Shown here: positions 27,528-35,906 of the stretch, in pieces
How positions within the stretch are numbered: the first letter of the stretch is position 1
Layout: each line of letters begins with the position of its first letter
Assembly (NCBI GenBank): GCA_016874755.1
Contig: VGTH01000025.1
Location: 19,456-83,455, forward strand
Origin: Deltaproteobacteria bacterium
Lineage (GTDB): Bacteria > Desulfobacterota > Binatia > UBA9968
Length of the DNA: 64,000 nucleotides
Reading direction: 5' to 3'
The notes under the pieces: generated by a model
Databases searched by the model: none
Told to the model about the DNA's origin: nothing
The model's input: the letters and a program-made list of their open reading frames with translations, nothing else
Program-made: the position numbers and the translations under genes

Positions 27528-28001
27528 ATGAAACGCGAGATCACTCTTAGGGTAAACAAGATCGAGTGGAAACTGACCGTCGACGATGCGGACACTCTGC
27601 TCGAAGTGCTGCGCGACCGGTTAAAGCTCTACAGCGTGCGCGAGAGCTGCGGCGTGGGCGCGTGCGGCTCCTGCACGGTGTTGATGGACGGCGCGCCAGT
27701 GAGCTCGTGTTTTTTGCTTGCCGTGCGCGCGGTCGGCAAAGAAATTACCACGCTTGAAGGCCTGGAGCAGGGCGAGAAACTGCACTACATTCAAGAAGCG
27801 TTCGTGCAGGAACGAGCGCTGCAGTGCGCCTATTGCACGCCGGGGTTTGTGCTTGCGGTGAAATCGCTCTTGGAGGAAAACCCCAATCCGAGCGATGATG
27901 AGATCAAAGAATATCTTTCAGGAAATCTATGTCGCTGCGCGGGCTACGAAGAAATTTTACGAGCGGTGCGTGTGGCGATAGAAAAGAGAGCCGCGTTGTA
28001 A
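27528..28001 (+). CDS. Molybdenum hydroxylase 2Fe-2S (small) subunit, cluster 1
   Basis: A 157-residue protein with two 2Fe-2S clusters. The N-terminal plant-type cluster uses the cysteines of ESCGVGACGSCTVLMDG and the later SSC. The C-terminal cluster uses CAYCTPGF and LCRCAGY. It carries electrons from the Mo centre to the FAD subunit. It lies 98 bases after the large subunit; that space has a partial GCGCAGAG-type repeat. Length and motifs are normal for the family. Confidence 0.93.
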   Translation: MKREITLRVNKIEWKLTVDDADTLLEVLRDRLKLYSVRESCGVGACGSCTVLMDGAPVSSCFLLAVRAVGKEITTLEGLEQGEKLHYIQEAFVQERALQCAYCTPGFVLAVKSLLEENPNPSDDEIKEYLSGNLCRCAGYEEILRAVRVAIEKRAAL

Positions 28002-28032
28002 TGTTGTAATCGCAAAGGGAGATTCGGAAAGC

Positions 28033-28108
28033 ACCACGAAACACACGAAAATCACGAAAAAGAAATTCTTGCGAATCCCATTTCGTGAGTTTCGTGCTTT
28101 TCGTGGTT
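28033..28108. repeat. Inverted ACCACGAAA-type intergenic repeat
   Basis: The left arm at about 28033-28060 contains ACCACGAAACACACGAAAA and the right arm at about 28081-28108 contains TTCGTGCTTTTCGTGGTT, which are complementary over most of 28 bases. It fills the convergent space between the 2Fe-2S gene and the OmpA gene. The same words return at 57489-57600. Confidence 0.8.
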
Positions 28109-28144
28109 TATCCCTCTTCGGATTGGACGATTCATGAATCGCCG

Positions 28145-28678
28145 CTATTGCTGGATACTCACTTCGACGCGGCGTGCTTCCGCGTCGTTGCCCGTTCCCG
28201 TTGTTTCCTGGGGTTTTTGCATGACCACTCGGTCCTCGCCGATGCCGGCTTTTTGAAGGGCTTCACGCACGGTCTTGGCACGGTTCTTTGCCAGCTCTTC
28301 ATTTTGCGCTTTGTTGCCAGTCGGGTCGTGGTAGCCGGAAATCACCGCTTTGCTTGCAGTGTTGGTTTTCAGATACGCGACGATGTCTTTCAACGTGTCC
28401 GGTGTTCCTTTAGGCACCGCGGCGGCGCCTAAAGCGAAGTAAACTTTGGCGGCAGCCGGAATCGCCGGTGCCGGCACTGCTGCAACCGGCTCGGGCGCCG
28501 GGGCAGGGGTGGGCGCGGGAGCAGGCGCCGGAGCCGGTGCCGGCGCGCTGGCTTGCTGCGGCGGGTGGCCGTCTCTACCGCACATCGCTGCGAGCCATAT
28601 CAGCACCGCAACGCCGACTAACCAGGGAATCCAGCGCATCGGGCCGGTTGCTTCGTTACCTTCGTGTTCATCCGCCAT
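28145..28678 (-). CDS. OmpA-domain envelope protein with Pro/Ala linker
   Basis: A 177-residue protein with a cytoplasmic N-terminus, one membrane segment (WIPWLVGVAVLIWLAAMCG), a Pro/Ala-rich linker (residues about 45-70) and an OmpA-type peptidoglycan-binding domain. The domain has NEELAKNRAKTVREALQKAGI and the ISGYHDPTGN loop. GGTGGAGGAG precedes the ATG at 28678. The C-terminal domain is strikingly similar to that of the protein at 48927-49877. It is the third gene of an envelope operon with the BON/LysM and 29248 genes. Confidence 0.88.
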   Translation of the reverse strand: MADEHEGNEATGPMRWIPWLVGVAVLIWLAAMCGRDGHPPQQASAPAPAPAPAPAPTPAPAPEPVAAVPAPAIPAAAKVYFALGAAAVPKGTPDTLKDIVAYLKTNTASKAVISGYHDPTGNKAQNEELAKNRAKTVREALQKAGIGEDRVVMQKPQETTGTGNDAEARRVEVSIQQ

Positions 28679-28709
28679 TAGCACACTCCTCCACCGTAAA
28701 TGATTTGCT

Positions 28710-29192
28710 TTACGCCTGCGCAGGGATGCGCAGCATCTGCCCCGGATAGATCTTGTCCGGATGGGTCAACATCGGCCGGTTGGCCTCGAAAATAGTATTG
28801 TACTTGTTCGGGTCGCCGTAGTAGTCCCGGGAAATTTTCGAGAGCATGTCGCCGCTGACCACGGTGTAGTATTGTGCTTCGGGTTCGCTGCTTTCGACGG
28901 TCATGTTGTCATCGACTCCGGCTACACCCGCGACGTTGCCGCAGCAGAGCAAAATCTTTTCTTTGGTTGCTTGATCGGGCGCGACGCCGGCGACATTGAC
29001 GTAGCCGCTGGCGCCGTCGAAGCTCACGCTAAGATCGGTCGCCGTAAGATTCTGCGATTGGATATATTTTAGAATCGCCTCGCCCGCGGCGGCGTTCAAC
29101 TGGTCTAAGTTTGGGCTCGAATCGGCAGCCGCCTTTTCAACTTCTTTATGGCCGAAGAGCCGTTGGCCGGCGTCTTTGATAAAAGATAACAG
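28710..29192 (-). CDS. BON and LysM domain protein, start codon anomalous
   Basis: About 160 residues: a helical start (GLLSFIKDAGQRLFGHKE), a BON domain (LSVSFDGASGYVNVAGVAP...), and a C-terminal LysM domain (YYTVVSGDMLSKISRDYYGDPNKYNTIFEANRP). This is the YgaU-type arrangement, with LysM binding peptidoglycan. An excellent Shine-Dalgarno AAGGAGG at 29203-29209 stands four bases before an AAG codon (29196-29198), exactly where ATG would be expected. The first usable near-start is CTG at 29192. It lies between its operon partners at 29248 and 28145. Either a non-canonical start, a lost start or a sequence error is present. Confidence 0.82.
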   Translation of the reverse strand: MLSFIKDAGQRLFGHKEVEKAAADSSPNLDQLNAAAGEAILKYIQSQNLTATDLSVSFDGASGYVNVAGVAPDQATKEKILLCCGNVAGVAGVDDNMTVESSEPEAQYYTVVSGDMLSKISRDYYGDPNKYNTIFEANRPMLTHPDKIYPGQMLRIPAQA

Positions 29193-29247
29193 TCCCTTGG
29201 GTCCTCCTTGGTTTTGTCGCCACTGGATGGCGGTTAGTGTGAACTCG

Positions 29248-29733
29248 CTAGGTTCGCGGCATGCCGAGATTGAAGGCGATCTGATTGATCGTTTGCTTCT
29301 CGGCTTCGGATACCTTCTGGCCGCCGATGCCGAAAAAGCCGCCTTCATTGGAGGCCTCGGCGACACGCTGAGCGACGGTGACGAGCCAGCCCTTAAATTC
29401 ACCGGCATCTCCCGGCGCCTTTTTATCAAGCAATGCAGCTACGCTTTTTAACTGCGCTAGCGCGGCTTGTTTGCCCTGCTCCGGATCTTTGATGTCGGGT
29501 GGGGGCTCGGGTTTGGTCGCACGCTCTTTGATGTCCGCGATGAGCGCCGACAGCAGCGGATTGGCGCTGCCTTTCTGCACGAGCTCGGCCAAAGCCATGC
29601 CCATCGAAAACATTTCTTTCATGACGCCCAATGGCCCATTGGGGCTCGCACAGGTGACTGCCAGCCCCGCCATCGGTGCCGCAGCGACCAGTGTTTTCCA
29701 TTCATCGGGAGAAAAGTCGGACTTCGTCGCCAT
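29248..29733 (-). CDS. Conserved hypothetical protein, first gene of envelope operon
   Basis: A 161-residue protein beginning MATKSDFSPDEWKTLVAAAPMAG, mostly helical, with a Pro-rich middle (TKPEPPPDIKDPEQG) and a Gly-rich C-terminal part (EGGFFGIGGQKVSEAEKQTI). AAGGAGG precedes the ATG. The repeated Ala-rich helices and lack of a signal peptide suggest a cytoplasmic protein. I recognise no named family. It lies 55 bases upstream of the BON/LysM gene, and with the OmpA-domain gene it forms a three-gene unit. Confidence 0.8.
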   Translation of the reverse strand: MATKSDFSPDEWKTLVAAAPMAGLAVTCASPNGPLGVMKEMFSMGMALAELVQKGSANPLLSALIADIKERATKPEPPPDIKDPEQGKQAALAQLKSVAALLDKKAPGDAGEFKGWLVTVAQRVAEASNEGGFFGIGGQKVSEAEKQTINQIAFNLGMPRT

Positions 29734-29913
29734 AGTTTACCTCCTTGGAAAATATTTGCTTGGACGATGTGGCAGAGACGTTTCTTCACTTATCATGTCA
29801 GCAACGCCTCGTCCACGCGACTTGAAAAAATTCACTAGCGGCGCCGCGGGCAGGCCTTTACCGGTGTGCCGCGATCATGTTAGGAATCGGAAACAATCGA
29901 GGAGCGTGCGCAC

Positions 29914-30657
29914 ATGCGGATCATCGAGAAATCGTTTACCACGGCAAAGGACGGCGTCGCCGGCTATCTATCCATGCCCGAGCGCAGCGAGCCCGGACCG
30001 GCGCTGTACATGATTCATCCTAAGGGTGGATTGGGTGAGTATATCAAAACCGAAACCCGCAAGTTCGCCAGGCTGGGTTATACGACCTTCGCAGTCAATG
30101 TGTTTGAACAACTGGGCTTCCCATCGGAAACCCACATTGTTACCGGCTCACAAATTCAAGCGAAAACCGCCGACCCGGAGTTTACCCGCGTGCTGACGGA
30201 GGGCTGGCGATTTCTCTTGAAACAGCCCAGCGTCAACAGGAATCGCGTCGCGGTGTGCGGCTACTGCATGGGTGGGCGGATTGCGATCCACTTCGTTGCC
30301 TCGGTTCCTGAAGAGGTGCGCTGTTTCGTGGGCTACTATCCGACCGTGCGCATGGAGCCTGATAGTCCGATGCGGCCGGTGCATCCGAGCGTGGCGGTGA
30401 AAAAATTTAGATGTCCATCGATCAACCTCTACGGGGCCGAAGACGTGACAACTAACATGGAAGCCCAGGAATGCATGTGGCAGGCGTTCAAGAACAACGG
30501 GCAGTCGAGCGAATGGCATTTCTTCCCATTCGGCGGTCACGGCTATGTCGACCCTGGCGCACCCGGCTACAACGCGCACACTGCCGAGTTGTCGTGGCCG
30601 TTGGTAAGCGATTTTCTCGAACGGCATTTGCAGTGGAGCTCGCCCGAGGCGACTTGA
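29914..30657 (+). CDS. Dienelactone-hydrolase-family protein
   Basis: A 247-residue alpha/beta hydrolase. The nucleophile elbow is GYC117MGG, with Cys as in dienelactone hydrolase, the acid is in YGAEDVT, and the His is in GGHGYVDP. Typical reactions open the lactone in the modified ortho-cleavage pathway, but many relatives have other substrates. The amidohydrolase gene begins 57 bases later on the same strand, so the two may act on the same compound. Confidence 0.9.
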   Translation: MRIIEKSFTTAKDGVAGYLSMPERSEPGPALYMIHPKGGLGEYIKTETRKFARLGYTTFAVNVFEQLGFPSETHIVTGSQIQAKTADPEFTRVLTEGWRFLLKQPSVNRNRVAVCGYCMGGRIAIHFVASVPEEVRCFVGYYPTVRMEPDSPMRPVHPSVAVKKFRCPSINLYGAEDVTTNMEAQECMWQAFKNNGQSSEWHFFPFGGHGYVDPGAPGYNAHTAELSWPLVSDFLERHLQWSSPEAT

Positions 30658-30714
30658 GTTAGTGCAAATGGCTGCTTTGGATCGGACCGATCAGAACTAA
30701 TGGGAGGTAACAAC

Positions 30715-31797
30715 ATGGCAGACAATATCGCCGTCTTCGATTGTGACGGACACATCATCGAGTCGATTCCGGAAATGGTCCCGTTCATGGACCCAATCGA
30801 CCGCGAAGTGGCGCTCCATCCGACGCGCAATCGCCAGGGTGTGTTCGCGAGCTTGGACAATATTCACTATCCGCGCAATGTGAAAAAGTCCGGCGAGGTG
30901 GAAGCACCGCGCCGCCCGCGCGTCGACGCGAGTAGTCACCGCAAGGGCTCGGGCGAGGATTGGGTCGCGTTCTTGGAAAAAGCCTCAGTGGAGCAGGCGG
31001 TCTTGTTTCCCTCGGAAGGGTTGGCGGCCGGGTTCTTTCAGCAAGCGGACTACGCAACCCGCATCTGCCGTGCTTTTAACGACTATGTGTCCGAGCGCTA
31101 CAGGAAGGTCGACAAGCGGCTCCATCCGATGGGTTTGATCGCGATGCAGGACGTCAAAGAAGCGAAAAAAGAATTGCGCCGGCTGGTGGTCGATTTGAAA
31201 CTGCCGGGCGCCATGCTGCCGTCGCGCGGCTTGCCGCTGCATCTTGGCCACGATTACTACTTGCCAATTTATGAAGAGGCGGCGAACCTCGGCTGTGTGT
31301 TGGGCATTCACGGTGGCTCGGGCATCGGCCTGGGGCAGGACACATTCACCGATCCTTGGGCGTCGCGTGTGTTGCGCCATCCGATGCCGCTGGCGTTGGA
31401 GTTTGTCGCGCTCGTCTATCACGGCGTGATGGACCGCTATAAAGACCTGCGCATCGGCTTTTTCGAAGGCGGCTGCGCTTGGGTGTTGCTGCTCAAGGAC
31501 CGCATGGATCGCGACGACAATGTCTACACGACCAGCACAGGACATGCGCGCAGTTTGAACGACTATCTTTCGAGCGGCCAAGTTTTGGTCGGCTGCGAAG
31601 GCAACGAGTGGATACTGCCCTACGTGTTGCAGCAATGCGGTAACGACGCATTCTCGTACGCTTCGGACTATCCGCATGAGGTCGACTTGGTCGCCGCCAA
31701 GGAAATGATCCACGGCACCGTCGAGCGGCCGGATTTAACAATGGCGCAGAAAGCGGCGGTGTTAGGCGGCAACGCGAAGAGATTTTTCCGGTTGTAG
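30715..31797 (+). CDS. ACMSD-type metal-dependent amidohydrolase
   Basis: A 360-residue amidohydrolase-2 protein. The N-terminal metal motif reads DCDGHI, so the usual DxHxH is changed to DxDGH. The middle His is in GIHGGSG and the late block is ASDYPHEVDL. It closely resembles the protein at 42233-43306 in motif choice (DxDGH...DFPHEV), so the two are paralogues. GGGAGG precedes the ATG at 30715. A hairpin with a T run follows the gene (31867-31894). Confidence 0.87.
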   Translation: MADNIAVFDCDGHIIESIPEMVPFMDPIDREVALHPTRNRQGVFASLDNIHYPRNVKKSGEVEAPRRPRVDASSHRKGSGEDWVAFLEKASVEQAVLFPSEGLAAGFFQQADYATRICRAFNDYVSERYRKVDKRLHPMGLIAMQDVKEAKKELRRLVVDLKLPGAMLPSRGLPLHLGHDYYLPIYEEAANLGCVLGIHGGSGIGLGQDTFTDPWASRVLRHPMPLALEFVALVYHGVMDRYKDLRIGFFEGGCAWVLLLKDRMDRDDNVYTTSTGHARSLNDYLSSGQVLVGCEGNEWILPYVLQQCGNDAFSYASDYPHEVDLVAAKEMIHGTVERPDLTMAQKAAVLGGNAKRFFRL

Positions 31798-31866
31798 TCA
31801 GGATGAAATCCCTTCCCCCGAATAGCGCAACGCGTCTATCGAGGGGTAGCGCCAAGACAAAGAAGG

Positions 31867-31894
31867 CCGGCAGAGCACAGTCTCTGTCGGTTTT
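31867..31894 (+). terminator. Rho-independent terminator after amidohydrolase gene
   Basis: CCGGCAGAG at 31867-31875 pairs with CTCTGTCGG at 31882-31890 (one G-T pair), followed directly by TTTT. It lies 70 bases after the amidohydrolase stop and fits a terminator for that gene. Confidence 0.6.
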
Positions 31895-32017
31895 CCTGCG
31901 TGTTGATTCCCACAATCCGCTGCAAATTTCTCGAACTGTCTTGCTGCTCCATGGATTTCTTTGGCAGCTTAATTTTCGCCCGTTTTGACCGATCTTCATC
32001 ATTGAGGAGCTTTCTCA

Positions 32018-33028
32018 ATGATGAATCAGTCTGCCCGTCAAGCCTTTGAATCCGAGACCGTTAGCCAACGTCCCAACGAAACCCCGCCCGACCGCTGCAG
32101 CGAAATAAGACGCCTGCTGCTCGATATCATGGCGCAGGGGCCGTGGCAGCTCGAACAGCGCATCGACGCACTAGGGATTCTCCGCGAACTGAGCGATGAC
32201 GAGCGCGACGTTGTCCATCAGATCTACCAGACGTGCTACGATGCCGCCGAGCGAGAGGCGGACGAAAAGAAAATGTGGCGCTATCAGCGTTTGCTGCGCG
32301 GCATGGTATTGCAAAAAAACGCCGCGCCCGCGGTGGACCACCGGCGTCCCGACCCGTTGTTCTGCCTCGAACCACGGATGGAGTTTGCCGTTGAAAGTGA
32401 AGATGCGGTCATTCCATCGAGCGATCATTCGCCAACACGGCCCGCGGTAGAAGCGGTGCAACGCAGCGCGCCACTCTACGATGCGGTATTCCCCGCGTGT
32501 CTGTTCGCCGCTGCCGTCTTCGTGTCCGTGCTAACGTTTACCTCCGGTGCTGTTGATCCATCCACAATGCCGGCGACGCTGGCGAGTGGGCCGGGTTCTG
32601 AAAAGCAAACCGCGGTGTCAACTCGCCCTGAACCGACTACTTTTATGCCCACGGAGTTGCAGGTCGCAGACGCTGTCGCCGCCAGCGAAGCGGAGAAGGT
32701 AACCACGGTAGTGGAGCCGGCCGCGACTGCCACGAATAATGGCGCGTCAAAAGAGCCGCCAAAACCCGTATCGGTACCGCCGCGGCAGGAGCCAGCGCCG
32801 GCCGCGGCCATTTTGCCGAGGCCGACACCCATTGCGATAGCCAATCCGCCAATGCCTAAACCAGTGGAGCCGACGAAGCCGACATCTGAATCGACGCAGA
32901 CCGATCGGGAAGTAGAGCGAACCGCCGCGCCGGCACGACGGTCCCTTGGACCAAGTCTAGCGACGCCAGAATTGGAGGCGCAACTCGAAGCATTGAAAAA
33001 CCAAAGGGTGGGCGAATCACGAGAGTAG
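32018..33028 (+). CDS. Membrane protein of unknown function with Pro/Thr-rich C-terminal region
   Basis: A 336-residue protein. The first 150 residues are charged and helical, one hydrophobic segment lies at about residues 154-172 (DAVFPACLFAAAVFVSVLTF), and the rest is a low-complexity Pro/Ala/Thr/Glu region. This suggests a single-pass protein with a cytoplasmic domain and an extended tail across the periplasm. GAGGAG precedes the start. I recognise no domain. The gene ends 17 bases before the grdB-like stop on the opposite strand. Confidence 0.75.
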   Translation: MMNQSARQAFESETVSQRPNETPPDRCSEIRRLLLDIMAQGPWQLEQRIDALGILRELSDDERDVVHQIYQTCYDAAEREADEKKMWRYQRLLRGMVLQKNAAPAVDHRRPDPLFCLEPRMEFAVESEDAVIPSSDHSPTRPAVEAVQRSAPLYDAVFPACLFAAAVFVSVLTFTSGAVDPSTMPATLASGPGSEKQTAVSTRPEPTTFMPTELQVADAVAASEAEKVTTVVEPAATATNNGASKEPPKPVSVPPRQEPAPAAAILPRPTPIAIANPPMPKPVEPTKPTSESTQTDREVERTAAPARRSLGPSLATPELEAQLEALKNQRVGESRE

Positions 33029-33045
33029 TTTGCCGCGGCGCGAGG

Positions 33046-34335
33046 CTAGTTAACCTTGGTCTCCAACGCCGCCAGGGCTTTTTCCAGCAGCGCCACACGC
33101 CAGCGTTTTTCTTCCTCGGGCGGCAATTCCGGTTGTCCCACCGGGTAGTGAAACTTGTTTCCTGATAGCACGCGGCCGACGCCTACCTGGGCGGCGACGT
33201 TGGTTAAGCACGTGACAAGCACCACCGGGATGCCTTGCTTCTCAATCTCCTTTGCGATCGTAGCGCCGCTACGAGTGCCGGTCCCTCACGTGGCTGTTAA
33301 GATAACAGCATTCACTCCGGAGCTGACTAGCTCACCTGCAATGCCGGCGCCGAGCTCGGCCATTTTGCTCGGCATGGCGCCGGTGCCGGTGGTGACGTAA
33401 TATTGGTCGTGCAGTGTTTTGAAGCGCTGCGATTTCTCCAGCGCGCGCATGGCATCGAGCGGCACGATGCGGTCCGGGTCTTGGTCGACCGTGGAGGTGT
33501 CATAGCCGGTGTGCATGGCTTGATACTGCCCGGCTTTGAGATCGTCTATCCCGGCGACCGAATATTTGAAGTAGCGCGAGCCGCGCGAGCTCTCCAACCG
33601 ATCCGGATTACCTCTAGGAACTAACCCGCCTTCGGTGACGAGTGCGATTGTCGCGTCCTTGAGACTGCCGGTGAGATTGGGAACCTTATGCGCTTCGGAT
33701 TTGAACTGCGGAATCTCACCCTCATAGGGCTGACCGGCGAGTTTGGCCATCATGACGTCGACGGCGCGCGCGTAATCGGCTTTGTGGGTGCGCACGGTGA
33801 AACGGCGCGGAATCGACAGGCAATGCTCGGCACGGAAATCCTCTGTGGCTTTGTTATCTTTCTTGATTACCAGCTCCAGCAGCGACGAAATCCGCTTGAG
33901 AGTCTCCGCCATGGCCGCTGTCGATGCGCCGGTTTGCAGAACGAAAACCTGCCGGCCGATCTCCTGCGTGCCGGGGTTGCTCTCGTGCATGCCGGTGATG
34001 GTTGGAATCTGCCAATAATCGCGCACCCAGCTACAAACTTTGGCGCAGGCGATGCCGTAGCGGCCGGCGTTGAACGCCGGCCCGGCGATGAAAAAGTCCG
34101 GTTTGAATTTGTCGATGGCCGCGCCCATGGCATCTAGGGCAGCGTTTTCCTGCTCGTGAAAATAGTTGTCGCCGCAGATAAGCGTCGCGTAGTCGACGCC
34201 GTGCGCTGGCAGGCTCCTTTCGATCTCCGCACCGATGCCGACGGCGTGGGGGCGAAACACGACATCCTGGCCGGCCTTGTCTTCGCCGCCGATGCCACCG
34301 AAAAACTGATTTAGATAGTGGAGGATTTTTGTCAT
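33046..34335 (-). CDS. grdB: Selenoprotein GrdB-like (glycine/sarcosine/betaine reductase component B), Sec at codon 350
   Basis: The frame starts at ATG 34335 after GAAGGAG, runs to a TGA at 33286-33288 (codon 350) and continues without another stop to TAG at 33046-33048, giving 429 residues. Around the TGA the translation is ILTATUGTGTRSGATIAKEIE, matching the TUGT selenocysteine motif of GrdB. After it comes IPVVLVTCLTNVAAQVGVGR. The N-terminus (LHYLNQFFGGIGGEDKAG) also matches GrdB. Selenocysteine is therefore inserted, and a stem-loop of the SECIS type starts 12 bases after the TGA (33258-33274). GrdB normally accepts the glycine, sarcosine or betaine amine, working with GrdE and GrdA. 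Here a GrdE-like gene is upstream, but no GrdA, GrdC or GrdD is visible. Confidence 0.9.
33258..33274 (-). promoter_or_regulatory. Bacterial SECIS-type stem-loop after the grdB-like TGA
   Basis: In the minus-strand RNA, UCGUAGC pairs perfectly with GCUACGA around a GGC loop (7-base stem, 3-base loop). The stem starts 12 bases after the UGA codon and the loop lies at bases 19-21. A GGC/GGU loop and this spacing are what bacterial SelB-binding elements need. The stem overlaps coding sequence, as usual in bacteria. Confidence 0.8.
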
Positions 34336-34354
34336 CGGCAATTCTCCTTCGGAT

Positions 34355-34619
34355 AGTCGCGCGCAGAGGCGCAGAGTTTCGGAGCAGAAATATTCTCGCG
34401 CAAAGGCGCAAGGGACGCCAAGTGCCAGAGACTAAAACTAGTTAATCCTCTTTACTCTGCGGTCTCTGCGCCTGTGCGCGAGAATATTCTTGCTCCGAAC
34501 TTGGTGTCCTTCGTGCCTTCGTGGTGAGTCATTCTTCTCCAAAACTCTGCGCCCTCTGCGCTCCTGCGAGAGATTATGCTTATCCGAACTCTGTATTCTC
34601 CGCGCCTCTGTGGTGAGTC
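34355..34619. repeat. Inverted GCGCAGAGGCGCAGAG-type repeat region
   Basis: The left arm (about 34365-34420) has CGCAGAGTTTCGGAGCAGAA and ATATTCTCGCGCAAAGGCGCA. The right arm (about 34453-34510) has the complement: TGTGCGCGAGAATATTC and TTGCTCCGAACTTGGTGTCC. A further degenerate copy (TCTGCGCCCTCTGCGCTCCTGCGAG) follows to about 34600. No gene is present in these 265 bases between the grdB-like and grdE-like genes. Confidence 0.8.
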
Positions 34620-35906
34620 CTAGCTCTCATACGCCGCGCGAAAGCCACTCATGCCCATTTTGCTATAGGAGCCGAAGAAGATCGTCGGGTCGAAGAGAAA
34701 CGGTTCACGGGCGTCGTGGGTGGCTTTCAAATGCAAATCGATCAGCGGTCCGCCGATGACCGTTCTTAACGGCGGAATGTAAATTTTCTCCGACACGTTG
34801 CCGCGGCTGATCATGCCGTCGGCTTCCTGCGGATGATCGACCAGCGGCCGCTCGTAGCCTTTCGGCCCGTTGGACTCGTGCAGCACGGCAGCGGTCTTGA
34901 TGCCCTGATCTTCGCAGGCTTTGACGGTCTGCATGAAGTCGACGGTGCCGTTGCCGGTGCCTTCCATGAATGCGACGGCGCCTTCCGCGCCAAGATTCTT
35001 CGCCAGGCGTGCCACCCACAATCCCATCTTCTTTTTCTGCTCGAGGCTGTCGTTGTAGCCGCGCGACAGAATCACGCCGCGAAAGTCGAGGGCCTTGCCG
35101 TGGCGATTTAGCAGCTCCCAAATGAACAGATTGTCGCAATGCAATGAAGTCGGCAGCTTGCGCTCGGTCTTGAAATTGCCGCTGACGATGGCGCCGTCGA
35201 AGAATTCGGCCGGATGGACGAAGGTCGGCAGGGTGCGCGAAACTTCCTCGCCATAGTAAAAAGTGCGCGCGCCCATCACTTGGCTTTGCACTTGATAGAT
35301 CAAGACGACCTTGGGCAACTTGCCATCTACCGAATTCAACGAAACGACGCGGCGCTCTGGCTGGCTGTCGATTTTTCGTGAGGTGGCGATGAACCGCGCG
35401 CAGCGGAGTGCCATGAGCCGCAGCGCGTTGTCGAAACCGGCATTAGAAACAGAAGCGTCGGGTGCTAGCGACAAGACCAGATGAAAGCAATCGGAGCCGT
35501 AGGAATAAGGCGCGCCAATGCCGCTCATGTCGAGAATGCCTTCGCGCTGTTTTTCGATGGGACTGAGGTCTTCAAAGTGAGGGAAACGTCCCGCGACGGT
35601 AACAAGCAAGTTCGGAATGCGAACGGTCTGGCCGGTGCCGACCAGTTCCGCCGCGCCTTCGAAGCCAGGAAAAGTTTCTCCTGTGCCGGAAAGTTTGGCG
35701 ATCGGCATCACTGTGTCGAGCACGTGGACAATGCGCGTGGCTTCGCCCGGTCGCACCAATTGAACGTCGATGGGAATGCCGTGGGTGAGGTTTTGAATCT
35801 GCTGCTGCAGATCGGCGCGCGACAAGGTCAGCGTATTGCCGTCGAGCCGTGTGTGCTCGCCCCACTGCAGGGTCTGAATCTTGTAGTCGAGCAGCTCCAG
35901 TTCCAT
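34620..35906 (-). CDS. grdE: GrdE-like (glycine/betaine reductase component B alpha/beta proprotein family) protein
   Basis: A 428-residue protein with the normal length of the GrdE proprotein. It resembles GrdE along its length: a hydrophobic start, a middle HFEDLSPIEKQREGILDMSG block, the segment DGAIVSGN, and a C-terminal VIGGPLIDLHLKATHD. In GrdE a Cys in the region after SGN is cleaved to give a pyruvoyl group. From memory of GrdE sequences, here the corresponding stretch is NFKTERKLPTS, with Arg where Cys would be expected. It may therefore remain uncleaved. The start ATG 35906 follows AAAGGA. The GrdB-like selenoprotein is 285 bases downstream across a repeat. Confidence 0.85.
   Translation of the reverse strand: MELELLDYKIQTLQWGEHTRLDGNTLTLSRADLQQQIQNLTHGIPIDVQLVRPGEATRIVHVLDTVMPIAKLSGTGETFPGFEGAAELVGTGQTVRIPNLLVTVAGRFPHFEDLSPIEKQREGILDMSGIGAPYSYGSDCFHLVLSLAPDASVSNAGFDNALRLMALRCARFIATSRKIDSQPERRVVSLNSVDGKLPKVVLIYQVQSQVMGARTFYYGEEVSRTLPTFVHPAEFFDGAIVSGNFKTERKLPTSLHCDNLFIWELLNRHGKALDFRGVILSRGYNDSLEQKKKMGLWVARLAKNLGAEGAVAFMEGTGNGTVDFMQTVKACEDQGIKTAAVLHESNGPKGYERPLVDHPQEADGMISRGNVSEKIYIPPLRTVIGGPLIDLHLKATHDAREPFLFDPTIFFGSYSKMGMSGFRAAYES

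Noticed and set aside
28085..28432. Plus-strand open frame over the OmpA-domain gene end
   Set aside because: It begins inside the ACCACGAAA repeat and opposes a verified gene.
33286..33288. TGA as a true stop of a shortened GrdB-like protein, or as a pseudogene mutation
   Set aside because: The frame after it stays open for 80 codons with family similarity, the TUGT context is that of selenocysteine, and a suitably placed stem-loop follows.
34355..34619. Possible CRISPR-like array because of repeated GCGCAGAG words
   Set aside because: The repeats are inverted arms of varying length, not evenly spaced direct repeats with unique spacers.
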